Of a DNA stretch of 64,000 nucleotides, positions 21,801 through 32,942 are shown piece after piece. Location: contig QNQO01000519.1 of the NCBI GenBank assembly GCA_003290165.1, positions 62,001 through 126,000 on the forward strand, given 5' to 3'. The first letter of the stretch is position 1. Every line of letters starts with the position of its first letter. A program made the translations under genes and the position numbers. The notes under the pieces were generated by a model. It had not been told where the DNA came from, searched no databases, and worked only from the letters and a program-made list of their open reading frames with translations. The DNA is from Berberis thunbergii. Taxonomy: Eukaryota; Streptophyta; Magnoliopsida; Ranunculales; Berberidaceae.

Positions 21801-23806
21801 GAGGTTTTTAGAGATTTCGATGGTTGTGTTGTTTCTTTGTGAATGAATTATGTATTAGGTTTCATGAAAACATGATATACTTGAATGAAATCGAATAGTG
21901 AATGAATTTTGGTGTGATTAGGGTTTGGTGTAATGACATTAGACTTGTATGCTTCGTTTTCGAGTTTGCATAGTATGTCATGTTTTACCGTGGATTTCCG
22001 AGTCTTGAGCATGTATGATAATCGACTCAAATAAATTTATTGTAGTGAATTGGGTCACGTTGGGACCTTGGCATAGTCGTGGTTTTATAAAAATTGCCGA
22101 ATTGTTTATGATTGCACGTCTGTTACCTTTGGTTATGTAAAAACTTGTCATTTGTGCATGTGGATAGTAGTATAAGTGTCTTTACCCCGCTCTAATGCCT
22201 GTTGTGCCAATGCTTAGGAGCTTGCTCGCATCGTGAGTTGGATGGTGCTTGAGATGACTCGCAGCTGACATTGTGGACACTATTGCATGTGGCAAGCTTG
22301 TTGAAGTGCGGTGAGCTCCCGCATGCACTTGCCATTATAGAGTGCAATAGGACGGGTCCCGAAGGATGTGCTTTGGAGATTACTCGCTTTCCCTCCCAGC
22401 GCGCTTGAGTTGTGATTGTGTAGGTTGGCCGTGTTAGGCCAGTTGTTCGGGATGTTGGAGTTTGTATCCTGGCAGATGGCACCCCATTAGGATACAAACG
22501 AGCCAGAAGTGGTACTGGTGCACGTTGTGGGATGTGTCTGGATGAGACACATTCGTAGGGTAAGCGGATACCTACGATATGAGACACTTATACAAAATTT
22601 TACAGAATTTTTGGTTTCAACCTGATTACTATACCTAGGAGACTAGGAAGAATTATGAGATTGTCTTTATTTCCATCGCTTGATATTTACCATGTTTGAA
22701 TCACGTGTACTGATCGGCATATATCGTAGACTTGTACTTATTGTTTAATCTGAAATGCTTGTGTTGTTGCTTGAACTTAGAAATATTATCTTTAGAGACA
22801 TGGTGTGATTTAGTCTTTAGAACTTGTTACTTATCATTTATTGTATGGCATGAATTTTCCTGGTATAGTATTATGTGATCTGTATTTAGTTCGCTCGCAC
22901 CAGCTAGCTTTGTGCTTTGCTGACCCCGCAAGGGGTGTGCTTCTATTGGAGTGCATGCAGTGTTGGCATTCCTGCTGAGCGTGGCGCGTAGGCCCCGTTT
23001 TCCGTTGTAGGCGCGTTTTGTGGTGTTTGGTTGTGTCCACCCTGTACGGGTATGTTTTGCTTTCTCCGTGTTTTAGATGTACTATATGGTTATACTAGAT
23101 GTTTGTATACTGGTTTTGTCGCTATGACTCTGGCGAGGTGAATCAAATATATATTTATTTTGTTCAAATTTTATCGTAGTTTTTATTTTCGTTTCATTCT
23201 CGTATCAAGATTGTGTTTTATTATGATGTTGTGGCTGGTTACGATCCGCTTGTGTTACGGGTTAGTTCACGCATCGGCATGCTGCGATTCCCATGGCGGG
23301 TCGGGGCGTGACACTAACAGTCCCGACGCTGCTGAAAAAAGGGTAAAGCAATTGTTGTCTTTGCTTGACGAGGCCAAGGCTAATTCCTTAGACATGCTCA
23401 TCACTGTTGAAGGCCAACTCATCGCGATAAGAAGTGAGCTTGCTTCTGTTAAGGATAGATTCCGTGTTATGGAAGTGGCAGACTGGCAGCGCGTTGTTGA
23501 TGGTCGAACTGAGCTTCTGGATTATATTGAGGGTCTTGGTGTTGACTTGTCTCAATATCATCATTTGGCCTATCAGACTTTCGAGGACATGGAAGGTACC
23601 GTCGAAAATCTTTCGGGTGACCCAATGAATGAAGAGCCGCCTCCTCCTCCTAAAGAAAGAGTCCATGTTGGTGATCCAGCTCCTGTAGGTGGTATTGAAG
23701 AGTCCATGTTATTGATCTTTCCACTTAGTCTTCTATTGCTATTTTCGAATGTAATCGAATTGATTTTGAACGACAGGAATTGGTACCTTTATTTTTCTTT
23801 GCGTTG
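18877..23806 (+). pseudogene. Antisense ORF (aORF) of Gypsy-2, Transposase_28-like, split by a solo LTR
   Basis: The ATG at 18877 opens MSTSDMLATDQLSISEVHFF. Frame-shifted pieces then give FPIVLVISRLHGIPLAQMGP, NGWRVMVSTNARDILFG and WFYASVGSGHFNMRGVKIVK (19035-19455). These match the pattern of the plant 'putative gypsy type transposon' family (Transposase_28: P..x.(F/I)..L.G.....L.PN.WR). Downstream, MTHLSYAEVMGLSHQ (20510-20555) is homologous to EMSHLTYARMMGFEYQ of Gypsy-1. The solo LTR lies at 20852-23314. After it a coiled-coil C-terminus resumes at 23320 (PDAAEKRVKQLLSLLDEAKA, then a proline-rich PPPPP stretch at about 23640). Several frameshifts are present. The role of the protein is unknown. 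Confidence 0.65.
20852..23314 (+). mobile_element. Solo LTR of a chromovirus-like gypsy element (about 2.46 kb)
   Basis: It starts tgtaatacttgtgttttaaa and ends gggtcggggcgtgaca, both typical of long Tekay/Del-type chromovirus LTRs. Perfect 5-bp duplications ctaac flank it (20847-20851, 23315-23319). The interrupted coding sequence of the Gypsy-2 antisense ORF resumes directly after it. No internal gag or pol is present, so it is a solo LTR left by LTR-LTR recombination. A poly-C run at 20958-20967 and a tcttt-rich leader lie in its first part. Confidence 0.88.
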
Positions 23807-23999
23807 ACTTTGTTCATCTGTCGTTGTCGTGATAATTTATGTTTGAGCTTTGATGTTTCATAGATATGTTTGTAGTAATCGTTTGGTGATTTGAATTTAC
23901 CTATGTTTTAGCACGCATGTCTTGATCTTGCATATTTAGTCTCTGAATTTTTGCGGAAAGCTATTTTGCTTGCTTGTCTTCTACTTTATTTATTTGCTC

Positions 24000-24720
24000 G
24001 ATTTTTACTTCGCTAACTCGACGTGATGCAAAGTTGTTCGCTCAATTGACTTATTCGTTCAATCTGTTTAATTGGTGTGACACTCTAGTCGTCCCGAAAT
24101 CGCTTTACTTAGTTGACTCGTTTGTTCATCCTTTACTTTGTCAGCTCGACATCTTGGTCGATTCGAAGTTTCCATGTTTAGTTTGACTTGAGTGTCCAAC
24201 TTTTACTTCGTTGGTGCGACACACTAGTTGACCAGAAGTCATTTTACTTAGTTGACTCATTCATCCAACTTTTACTTCGTTAACTGGACATCTCGATCGA
24301 TTCAAAGTTTCAGTGTTTAGTTTGACTCGGGTGCCCAACTCTTACTTTGTTTGGTGCGACACTCTAGTCGACCCAAAGTCATTTTACTTAGTTGAGTCGT
24401 TTGTCCAACTTTTACTTCATTAACTCGACATCTCGGTGAATTCAAAGTTTTTGTATTTAGTTTGACTCGAGTGTCCAACTCTTACTTCGTTTGGTGTGAC
24501 ACTCTAGTCGACCCGAAGTCATTTTACTTTGTTGACTCGTTCGTCCAACTTTTACTTCGTTAACTCGACATCTTGGTCAATTCGAAGTTTGTGTTTAGTT
24601 TGACTCGAGTGTCCAACTTTTGCTTCTTTTGGTGCGACACTCTAGTCGACCAGAAGTCACTTCACATAGTTAACTTGTTCGTCCAACTTTTATTTTTTTG
24701 GTTGATCAGACCAGAAGTTT
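24000..24720. repeat. Tandem repeat block of Gypsy-2, about 70-bp monomer in 140-bp dimers
   Basis: Two alternating monomers both begin with gtccaact(c/t)ttacttcgtt. One continues tggtgcgacactctagtcga, the other aactcgacatctcggtc. The motif recurs near 24190, 24252, 24332, 24403, 24474, 24543, 24612 and 24681. This gives roughly five dimers, a small higher-order structure. It lies at the same place as the 86-bp block of Gypsy-1, but the sequence is different. Confidence 0.8.
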
Positions 24721-25049
24721 ATTGTGAATACCTGACTTGCTTCCCGATTCCTTTTGGCCTTTTTGCACCGACTGGTTCGTTATCCTTGCTATGAAGTTGT
24801 TCCCCTTTATGAGATGTGATTCTGAAAATGAAACTTTATTGATTCTTTGACCATTTCTGGCGGTCCTTTTCCTAGAGTGGCTCTGTTACACTATAAAGCA
24901 TTTCTTATTTTATTCTTGTGTCGCTACTACCTATCCTTGCATTGGCGTCCGTGCCTCTGTTATTCCCCTTAATTTATAACCTTGTTTGCTTGGGCCATTA
25001 TTGCTCCCCGTTCGACATTACTTGTTAGGGCCTAATAGAGTTTATTGTT

Positions 25050-26461
25050 GTTAATTCCTAATAAGCAATTTTGGCCGAATTTGTATCCGCTGCTAGGGTC
25101 TTTGAGTTATTTTGTGTAACCACCTCTTGAGTGCTGATCTTTTGACTTCGATATAGGTTTATTCGGGTGGGAGGTGCTTCTTTCCCAGGGCGGATGCAGT
25201 GTAGAGCATATATCAATTTTCTGGACCATTCTTTTGATCCCGTGGCAGCAACATCCACCTCTCTTTTTTTTTACCTCTTAACTTTTTGTCTGGTACGTCG
25301 ATAAATTCATCCAGTCGTCTTCTCTAGATCCAATGCTCAATTTCTTATTTTAACTTGTAGAAGTCCTCGGTATCGTGTTCGTGATCCTTTTGAAAAGAGC
25401 AGTACCTACTATTGTTTCGTCCTTCCGAGTCTCCTTTCATCCTGGTGTTGACATTCTCCCATTTCGATATGTGCTTTAAGATGTCGGTTTACCTTGTTTT
25501 TAGGGTTGTGTAGAATTTATACTTTTTCCTCATTATGCTGCTTATTCGCTCATAATTGGGTCGTGCCGATTGCCATTTCCAGGATTCCTGCTGGTTGGAC
25601 TCAGTACGTTCGTCGCTCCGATGTTTCTTTGAATGATTGTTGTCCTCTCGTGATCCGTTATCTCACCTTATTTCATTTTTCCTCTCTCGTTTCCTCGAAT
25701 TGTTCTCCCCTTCCTGCTCATTCTTTTTCCTCGCATCTTTCATTTCTTCGAGGGAAATATGTTTCTGTGCTATTTTCATCAGGACTGCCATGCCTTTGGG
25801 GGTTCCAAGTTGAGGGCATCGAAGAAGGTGCTTCTCTTCAGCCTGGCGACGAAAGTTACAACGACTGTGTCATCGCTGCATCCATCATACACTTCAAATT
25901 TTGGCGGAGTGAACTTCTTTGGCATTGCCTTCTTCATGAGTTCGTAAAAAATGGTGGCTTAGCCAACACGTACAATACATTGGGATCCGTGACTCCGATC
26001 CTGAATGAGACTCAACAACAGTTTCACCGCACTACGAATTCTTGTCTTGGTGGAGATCGTTGCTCTTAACGTTTCCCTGCTTGGGTTCTGCTAGGGCTCT
26101 GTCACTCCTTTGAGTTCAGATAGTGGATTTTTGTTGAGCGGTGTTGGAGTAGGGTCCGCTGATTGAACGCGTTCCTGGGTGATTTTCTCCAACATCTTTG
26201 TCATATATTTCATCTAGGTCATGAGCAAATCTACCCGAGGGTCTGTGGTGGTGTCGAGGGTCGTCTGGGCTACTGGACTATCGGTGATACGGGCCGCATC
26301 TTTTCCTAGGTCGTTAGTGATGCATCTGTGGGAGAGTTGTCGTGATCATTACTGGATTGGAGATTTTTCCATTGATGGCTTGTGGATCTTTCGTTAGATT
26401 GTTGAGCCTTGTCATTGCGTGTTTTGTTTTTAGTAAAAGGAAACTCATCGTTCCCCATGGA
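25050..26461 (-). pseudogene. Gypsy-2 gag (decayed)
   Basis: On the minus strand the start is MGNDEFPFTKNKTRNDKAQQ at about 26459. Further on are FRIGVTDPNVLYVLAKPPFF (about 25990), KRSTFFDALNLEPPK-like sequence and SPDENSTETYFPRRN in shifted frames (25830-25740). The C-terminal part reads KDHEHDTEDFYKLK and IEHWI (25310-25400), comparable to the CxFHxDxGHxTEDC knuckle of gypsy gag; its cysteine is Phe here. Stops and frameshifts are frequent. Bases 24720-25050 beyond it contain no pol motif. Confidence 0.7.
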
Positions 26462-26472
26462 CGACGCTAAAC

Positions 26473-27037
26473 TGATGCACCAAGAATCTTCCTCCTGTGA
26501 GTTTGACCTGTAAACAACTGTTAGACTACCAGGGACCACCTTTTTGGTTGTCGAAGGAGCACCGATGCTTAAGTCAGTAATTCTGTTGGAAGAAGGATGT
26601 AAATCTGGACAAAACTCAATTAAAGTTGCATACCTTTGTCGAATGTTCCCTTTACCTTTTATAATGGTCGTGTTAACACTTTGCGTGATTAAGCATGTGA
26701 GGCGCAACGGAAGGAAATGTTTCTTGTAACAGTTTCCTCATTAATGGAAATATGTTCGTGGGGGCGTAAGTCCCTCCACGGCTCTTTCTTGGTGCAACAT
26801 TCTTCTTCTTTATGAGAGAACGCGTATCGAGCCTGGACTCGGGCTCTGATTTGTCTTGGCCTAGATTCGGGTACTGTTTATGTTTCTTTAGTAGTGGGCC
26901 TAGTTTGGGCCTTTATAATTGGCCTCATTCTTCCTGGGCTTTATGAGCTGGCCAATAGATTGGGCAATGTATTCTCGTGATGGATCTTTATGCCACGTGT
27001 ACGGATGTGATGTTCGGTCTATTTTGATGTATCATCA
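26473..27037 (-). repeat. 5' LTR of Gypsy-2
   Basis: Edges are tgatgcacc at 26473 and gatgtatcatca at 27037, 565 bp. It is paired with 17977-18542. The plus strand after it continues with agttc, the second target copy. Confidence 0.88.
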
Positions 27038-27042
27038 AGTTC

Positions 27043-28960
27043 CCTCATCTCTAGAAAGTTTATTGTCTGGATCCTGTATAAATTAATCTAATTTGTTGGA
27101 GGAAAAGTGTAGGGAGCTCTGAGGATAATTCGAAGCCTCAGCGCATCGCGTTCTTGTTGTGCCTTTCCCATTTGAGTGAGTGTCTTTTTTAGCAATGGGT
27201 TTTTTTTTTAATTTTAATATTCTATGATGGGTTTTTGTTGTTTTTGTTTTGATTGTGAGTTTTTTATTTTTTATTTTTTTAAGTAGCTTAATTGATGGTG
27301 TAGTTTTAGCTCTAGTATTGATTAGTTCAGAAATATTAGTGCAATGGGTGTTGTGATTAAGCTCCATTTGATAACATTTTGTTATGTTTCAATGGTAGTT
27401 TTAGTTGTATATTGATTTAGTGATTCATTAGCTTCGAACCTATCATTTGACTTTATGCTCACTTCTCTTGAACTTTTAGTTGTGCGTGTGTTTGTGTGAG
27501 TTTTGTCTTTTTTGTACGTGGATTTCACTGTATGTTGCTATCCTTTTTTTTTAATACAATCATGCATCCTAATCTATTGTTTTGCTCTGTCAATCTATTG
27601 ACTAATATTTTAGTTGTGCTATTATAAGATGGTGTGTGACTTTTATTTTATTGTGAATACTGAATGTATGGACAAGATGTGTTGGACTTGAAATAGTTTG
27701 AAACTTGATGCATAAAAGTGTCTATTTTTTATTTGTATGTGCATTGCTACTAAATGTTTTGATTAAGATCTTTGTCATAGAGAATTTAATCCGGGAAAGT
27801 GTATGTTTCCCCAAAAGAATGGGTGGATATTGTTGTTGATTTGTTTATGATGAAGAAAATGCCACCAAAGTAAGCCATATGAATAATATTAAGTTCAAAA
27901 TTTTTATTCGCATTGAATTGAATCACTTAGAACTACGACACCACTTGTCGTTTTGTGATTTCCCTCTTCTATAGAGAAACTAAGTAACATTCGGGTTGGG
28001 TATTGTGGACTAGGGCACCCGTTTCTTATAGAGAAACCAAGTAACTCTTGGGTTGGGTCTTGCGAATGAAGAGGGTTTTTATGTCAAAAGACGCTTTATT
28101 ATTTATTCGTAAAAAATTTGACGTGAGTTATTATGCACATTGTTAGCCCAATAGTGGCTTTTATGACATTCATATAGTTAAGAGTATACGGGGATGCATG
28201 CCCGTATTTGAGATTCCCACCTTAGCATGGATGACGAAGAGTTTCTCCTTTATATGTGAAAGACATACATACATATATGTTCGGCATGGAAGTGGAACAA
28301 ATGTGGTATAGTCTAAGGTGATCAATTCTCTAAAAATGAATAAATTGTTAAAAAAAATAAGGTATTGTCATAACTGGCTTAATTGATGAAATTCTAATTA
28401 ATTGAGGTATTACATCTATTTATTTGTTTTTTAACCATTCAGTGCATGATGACAAGTTTACTAGCTTTTCTGCAGGTCAGACTTGTTATGGTCAACTTCT
28501 ACTAGGTAATTATATGTAAGATAAATAACTACTAAAGTATGATCAAAATTTAATAAGCATTAGACCTTAACCTCGTTGAGGAACTACATGTTTTGTGTGG
28601 GTTTTTTCGGTTGCACTTAATTTTATTTCATCACATACTAAATTATTGATTTAGGGAATGAAGGTTATTCATACCAGCTTAATTGCTGAGCCAAGTGAGC
28701 TTTTGCTTTTTGGGTACATTCCTTTTGGAATGTTGCCAACTAGCTTTGACTCAAGTTTAAAGGGTTTTCAACAGCATGGTTGGCGGTTTATTTTGTAGGG
28801 GCGATCATCTTCAAAGAGCTTCTTGATTAGAGTTTTTTTTTTGTTTACTTCAACTTTGTAATAAATGTTTTGGACTTTTGTTGTAAAATTAATTGTTATT
28901 TTTAGTTGGTGGGTTCATGCCCTGGATTTTGAGAAATCGATTATTCTACGTGGATATTAG
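27043..28960 (+). other. AT-rich region with a weak terminal-exon candidate at 28656-28799
   Basis: Most of it is AT-rich without coding signal and shows many intron-like features. At 28656, after a good acceptor (gatttag), a plus-strand frame reads MKVIHTSLIAEPSELLLFGY, then FGMLPTSFDSSLKGFQQHGW and a stop at 28799. It is not low-complexity, but I do not recognise it. It could be the last exon of the split gene whose first exon-like part is at 3640/15961, which is speculative. Duplicated tctatagagaaac/ttatagagaaacc segments lie at 27971 and 28026. Confidence 0.3.
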
Positions 28961-30839
28961 GTTTTAGGTTTCACAAAAAATCGGGGAATTAAAACTTGAC
29001 TCATTTTCTTTTACATGCTTCTAATGATCTCCTTAACCTAAGACAATTCCTGTTTGATTATTCTCCTTTTCCGATAAATCTTTAAGCCATATGTAATCTT
29101 CATTCACTACATCCCTGCTATGTTTATCCATTGTTTCTTTCACTTTACTTACTTCGTTGCCATTATCATATTCATCTATCATCTTCAAGAAATGTTCAAC
29201 CTCAGATAAAGAAGCAATGAATTGCCAATCCTTTGTCATTGGCATGTTGTTGCCATTGTTCCCCTCGTCACACTCAGCTATTTTAGAAACAACTCGTCTC
29301 TCAATATCGTGTACCTCAACCACACTTTGCTCCACTACTTCCTCAATGTGCGTTGTACTTACCAATTGAGTCACAACTTGGTTATTGACATCATCATGTT
29401 CAGAGTTAACTTGCTTTGTTTATTCTAAGTTTACCTTATATATATATTTTTTGTGCTAATGTACTTATTCAATAGTTGTAGTGGCATATATACTTTCTTA
29501 CTGCAACACTATTTACCTTAAACCTAGTTTGTTGTTTATCATTAAAAATTATGTTTTAAACGCTTATTATTGTGAGTTCTTACCACTCTTTGACATGAAT
29601 GTCACGCTAGTTTAGAATTGAAATAAGTAATTTATTTATCTAGATTGGCAAAGCTTTCGTCTTCTAGACAAAAAACATATCGTTACACTTCATCGACATC
29701 CTTTTGACTTGAGCTTTAAAAGCTAATGAGTTTGCGCCAACATTCACTTCAAGGTAGACAAAAGAGAGAGCTTTATTTTAATAATTATATGTTTGATGAA
29801 AACATAGTATTCATGATTGGAAGAACTTAACTAGTAGTATTATTTTTATTTAGTGATTTATTTTATTGCATGATCCTTGAGACGAGTTTTGCCTAGAAGT
29901 ACGAGTGGCAAAGTGGTGGCGACCAAAGAAGAAGGATATGAGAGGCTTTGCCAATTTTTTGGCAGAATTTGGCATGGGAGGGCTAAGGGATGAAAAAAAA
30001 GAAAAAAAAAGAAAAAAAAAAAAAAAAAAAAGATGCACAAGTGTAATTGAGTATTTTGTATGAATCCATTAACAAGTGAAATAGATGTTTGTATTAGTAT
30101 TTTGTATTTGGGAATTGGAGAAACAGATAATAAAATAATCTTCTTGAGTTAGTATAGACTTTGCATAAATTGTTTATTTATAAATTTCTGTGTATGGAAA
30201 ACAAATTACCTGTTTACATAGTCAAAATAAAGTTTTTCTAAATACACGAGAAAAATTATGATTTTTTAATATATTCCACTTTAGCAAGGCTGCATCGCCC
30301 TGCCTAGGTCTGTGCCACCTATGATTCGCTCGTATTTGAGAATAGTCAAATGGCCATGACTGGATGGGCACGGGAATAACTTGTGCCTAATATATTAGTC
30401 AAGTTGAGTAAACACTGCTTGCTTTGCCAAACATTTCATTTAGCGATTTCACCAAGTGGTTCTAAGCAAGGAATGTGATTTCTCGAAAAATGTCAAATTT
30501 CACGACATATTTTTTTTAAAAGTTACCGAAATTTCTATCGAAATCAGAAATAATTTATTTTTTTAAAGTTACTCTGAGGTACCACGCCATTCTAGGTAGA
30601 TAGATACATGAGCAGCTATTCACATCAGTGCTTTCGTGCAGGGTGGCATAGTAATGTCATGGTGCCAAAAGAATAGTAATGTCATGATGCCGAAAGGTTC
30701 ATTCACATGGGAGATGACGATAAAGTTTGTGTGGAGGTAATTAAATTCTTTAGACTAGAATTAGAATTGGTTTTTATTTGGATGTGGAAGTGACTGTGTA
30801 TGTACCATCATTTTAGCGAAATTTAAATTATGTTTCCAG
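28961..30839. other. Region without recognised genes; acidic minus-strand ORF and poly-A tract
   Basis: A minus-strand frame at 29033-29374 (113 codons) is acidic and coiled-coil-like (THIEEVVEQSVVEVHDIERR) and matches nothing I know. At 29993-30031 the plus strand has an interrupted A-tract of nearly 40 bases, possibly the tail of a non-LTR insertion. 30455-30560 is related to 59135-59260 (ggaa-gtgatttctcgaaa-atgtc...), showing a dispersed repeat. Confidence 0.4.
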
Positions 30840-31305
30840 TTTGGATAAATGCAGTTATACATTTTTTTTATTATGGAAAAAAAAGATTTAGTCTTGTTTA
30901 AAATTCCAACATTATTGATAATCTATTAGACTTAGATGTTTCATACTCTTGCATGTTAGTAATTATGATACTAAGTGAAGATTAATTAATGAAAACTCTT
31001 CTATGTTATGGCATAAGCATCCAGGTCATATCTCTAGACAGGGAATTGAAAGGCTTGCGTAAATTGAAATTCTTGGTCCCTTTGATTTTACAATTTCGCA
31101 ATTTGTATTGAATGCATAAAGAGGAAACAAACAAACACTAGAAAGTTAGGTGACAATAGGAGTTCAGGTGTATTAGATTTGATATATATTGATTTTTATG
31201 GTCCATTCCCTAAGGCTTTTTGGAATGGTCAACGTTATTTTATCACTTTTAAAAAATATTATTCCACAATTGAATAAATGTAGGTTTTGGGGATTTGATA
31301 AACAT

Positions 31306-31377
31306 CATCATCATCATCAAAAGTACTGAATTTATCCCTTAACCCCTTCACCCCAGATGAAGCCGGCTGGGTTCGAC
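31306..31377 (-). mobile_element. 72-bp non-LTR insertion with 13-bp target duplication
   Basis: atttgataaacat occurs at 31293-31305 and again at 31378-31390. The sister LTR (34190 region) has only one copy (atttactaaacat) and lacks the 72 bp between. On the minus strand the insert ends in a (atg)n tail, so it looks like the 5'-truncated 3' end of a SINE or LINE. gtcgaacccagccggcttca marks its start on that strand. Confidence 0.7.
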
Positions 31378-32872
31378 ATTTGATAAACATAAAAATAAGA
31401 AAATTTATGCCCCTAAATATACAATTGTTTTGTCCAATTATCTAATATAAATATATCATTACATGTACTTTGTGCATTTTGTAGAAATTTAAGCACTAAT
31501 CTCAACTATACACAAAGTGGCACAATAAGGCTAAGTTCAACAACAAGAAATTCCATTGAAAGTTCACACATGCATTGCCAAGAACCAAAGATTTTCAAGT
31601 CCAAGACCCATGAAGTCAAGCCTACAAAGCACCACAATCTACGGATCTCAAAGAAATCAACATGACGAGTTGAACATCCCTTACTTGTCAAACCAAACAT
31701 AGTAAACCAAACCTAATGTGGTAGTTTAAGGAGTTTTTACGTAATAGGTTACCCCTTACTTATAAAACATATAGGAAAATCTAACTAGGGTGAGAATTAC
31801 TTCATAGGCGCTCGAAAGCATTCTCTACTTCAATTAGATTAGGTTTTAAAATCAATTGTCCCTTTCACTTGACTGAGATTACTTATTTTGTGTTAGACGC
31901 CAAATATTGGTTTGTGCGTCATCTTCTAAGTGAAAATGCACTTAGTTTAGGTTCCCATTGGGAATTGTGATTATTGTACGAGTGTTTGGGCACAAGACCA
32001 TACTCAACACTTGACTCACACTGATAGGCCTCTTAGTTCACTTGAGAGTGTTTCGTCATTGTTTGAAGTAAAAAAATTCAACGGTGGATCAAGGGAACAG
32101 ACAACCTAGAGTTCTTGGTGATAGAACACTTCAAGAGTAATTTGCCCTAATAAACCATGGTTAACCCTGGAGCATTGTTTTGCCTCCCACCACCTCAACT
32201 AATTTCGAGTTGAGGCCACATGTGATCTCGTTATTGCCTACACTTTATGGCTTAGGGTTAGAGAGAAAGAATCATTACTCTCACAACAATGAATTTTTGA
32301 CAATTTGTAACACCTTAAAGTTTCTAAACTTTAGTGAAGATCTTGTGTATAAGGATTAGGTTACATTCACTTGAGCACCAAGGCACTTATTGGAATGTCT
32401 TTCATTTCCTTATTGTTTCTCATTGGTTCTTAGTTGATTCACAGTGTTTTGCTTTAGAACATTGAGGACAATGTTTGGTTCAAGTTTAGGGGCATTTCAA
32501 ATTCAATGGTGATTTTGACATTGGTCATATAAAAAATAATTATCTTTGTAATCCAAGTATTTGTCTATGATGAGATTAAGTTTCATAAACTTCAACGCAT
32601 AGAAATGAATTCGTAGGACCTTGGCCTAAAAGTCTAGTAGTTAGTTAATTATAGACAAAAGTGAGTAATACAAATTGGCTTGAAATTTCGTGATAGTACA
32701 GATTTATAGTTGTGCCCTAGCCATGTGTTCTTGTTAAAGTTGAAAAGTGGTTCTTTAGAGAATTTAAGAATACTAGTAGAGAATTAACCTTGTAAGCTTT
32801 ATAGCCTTTCTTCTTTCCGATGGTTAAATGTTAATTCCAAATTTCTTGGGTCCGTCATTTTCTCCTTGCATG

Positions 32873-32873
32873 A

Positions 32874-32940
<67 letters not shown>
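32873..32940. repeat. Microsatellite (CT)n(AT)25
   Basis: A pure ct run is followed directly by fifty bases of alternating at up to 32940. It lies inside the Athila-like insertion in AT-rich non-coding sequence. Confidence 0.95.

Positions 32941-32942
<2 letters not shown>

Larger units (their letters stand above)
17977..27037 (-). mobile_element. Gypsy-2: pol-less Tat-like gypsy element with antisense ORF
   Basis: LTRs at 17977-18542 and 26473-27037 (566 and 565 bp) and a perfect 5-bp target duplication agttc (17972-17976, 27038-27042) define it. On the minus strand the order is 5' LTR, primer site (gtttagcgtcgtccatgggg), gag (26461-25050), a pol-free stretch, tandem repeats (24000-24720), an ORF on the opposite strand (18877-20851 and 23315-23806) and the 3' LTR preceded by ctaaaagggagtagc. 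No protease, RT, RNase H or integrase motif was found. It must therefore have depended on enzymes of a relative such as Gypsy-1. A 2.46-kb solo LTR at 20852-23314 interrupts it. Confidence 0.88.

Noticed and set aside
25494..26069. 191-codon plus-strand frame
   Set aside because: It is the antisense shadow of the Gypsy-2 gag, whose motifs are on the minus strand.
28476..28505. Mini-exon candidate between gcag and gtaatt
   Set aside because: Joining it to the exon-like segment at 28656 gives a stop at the junction in the only useful frame.
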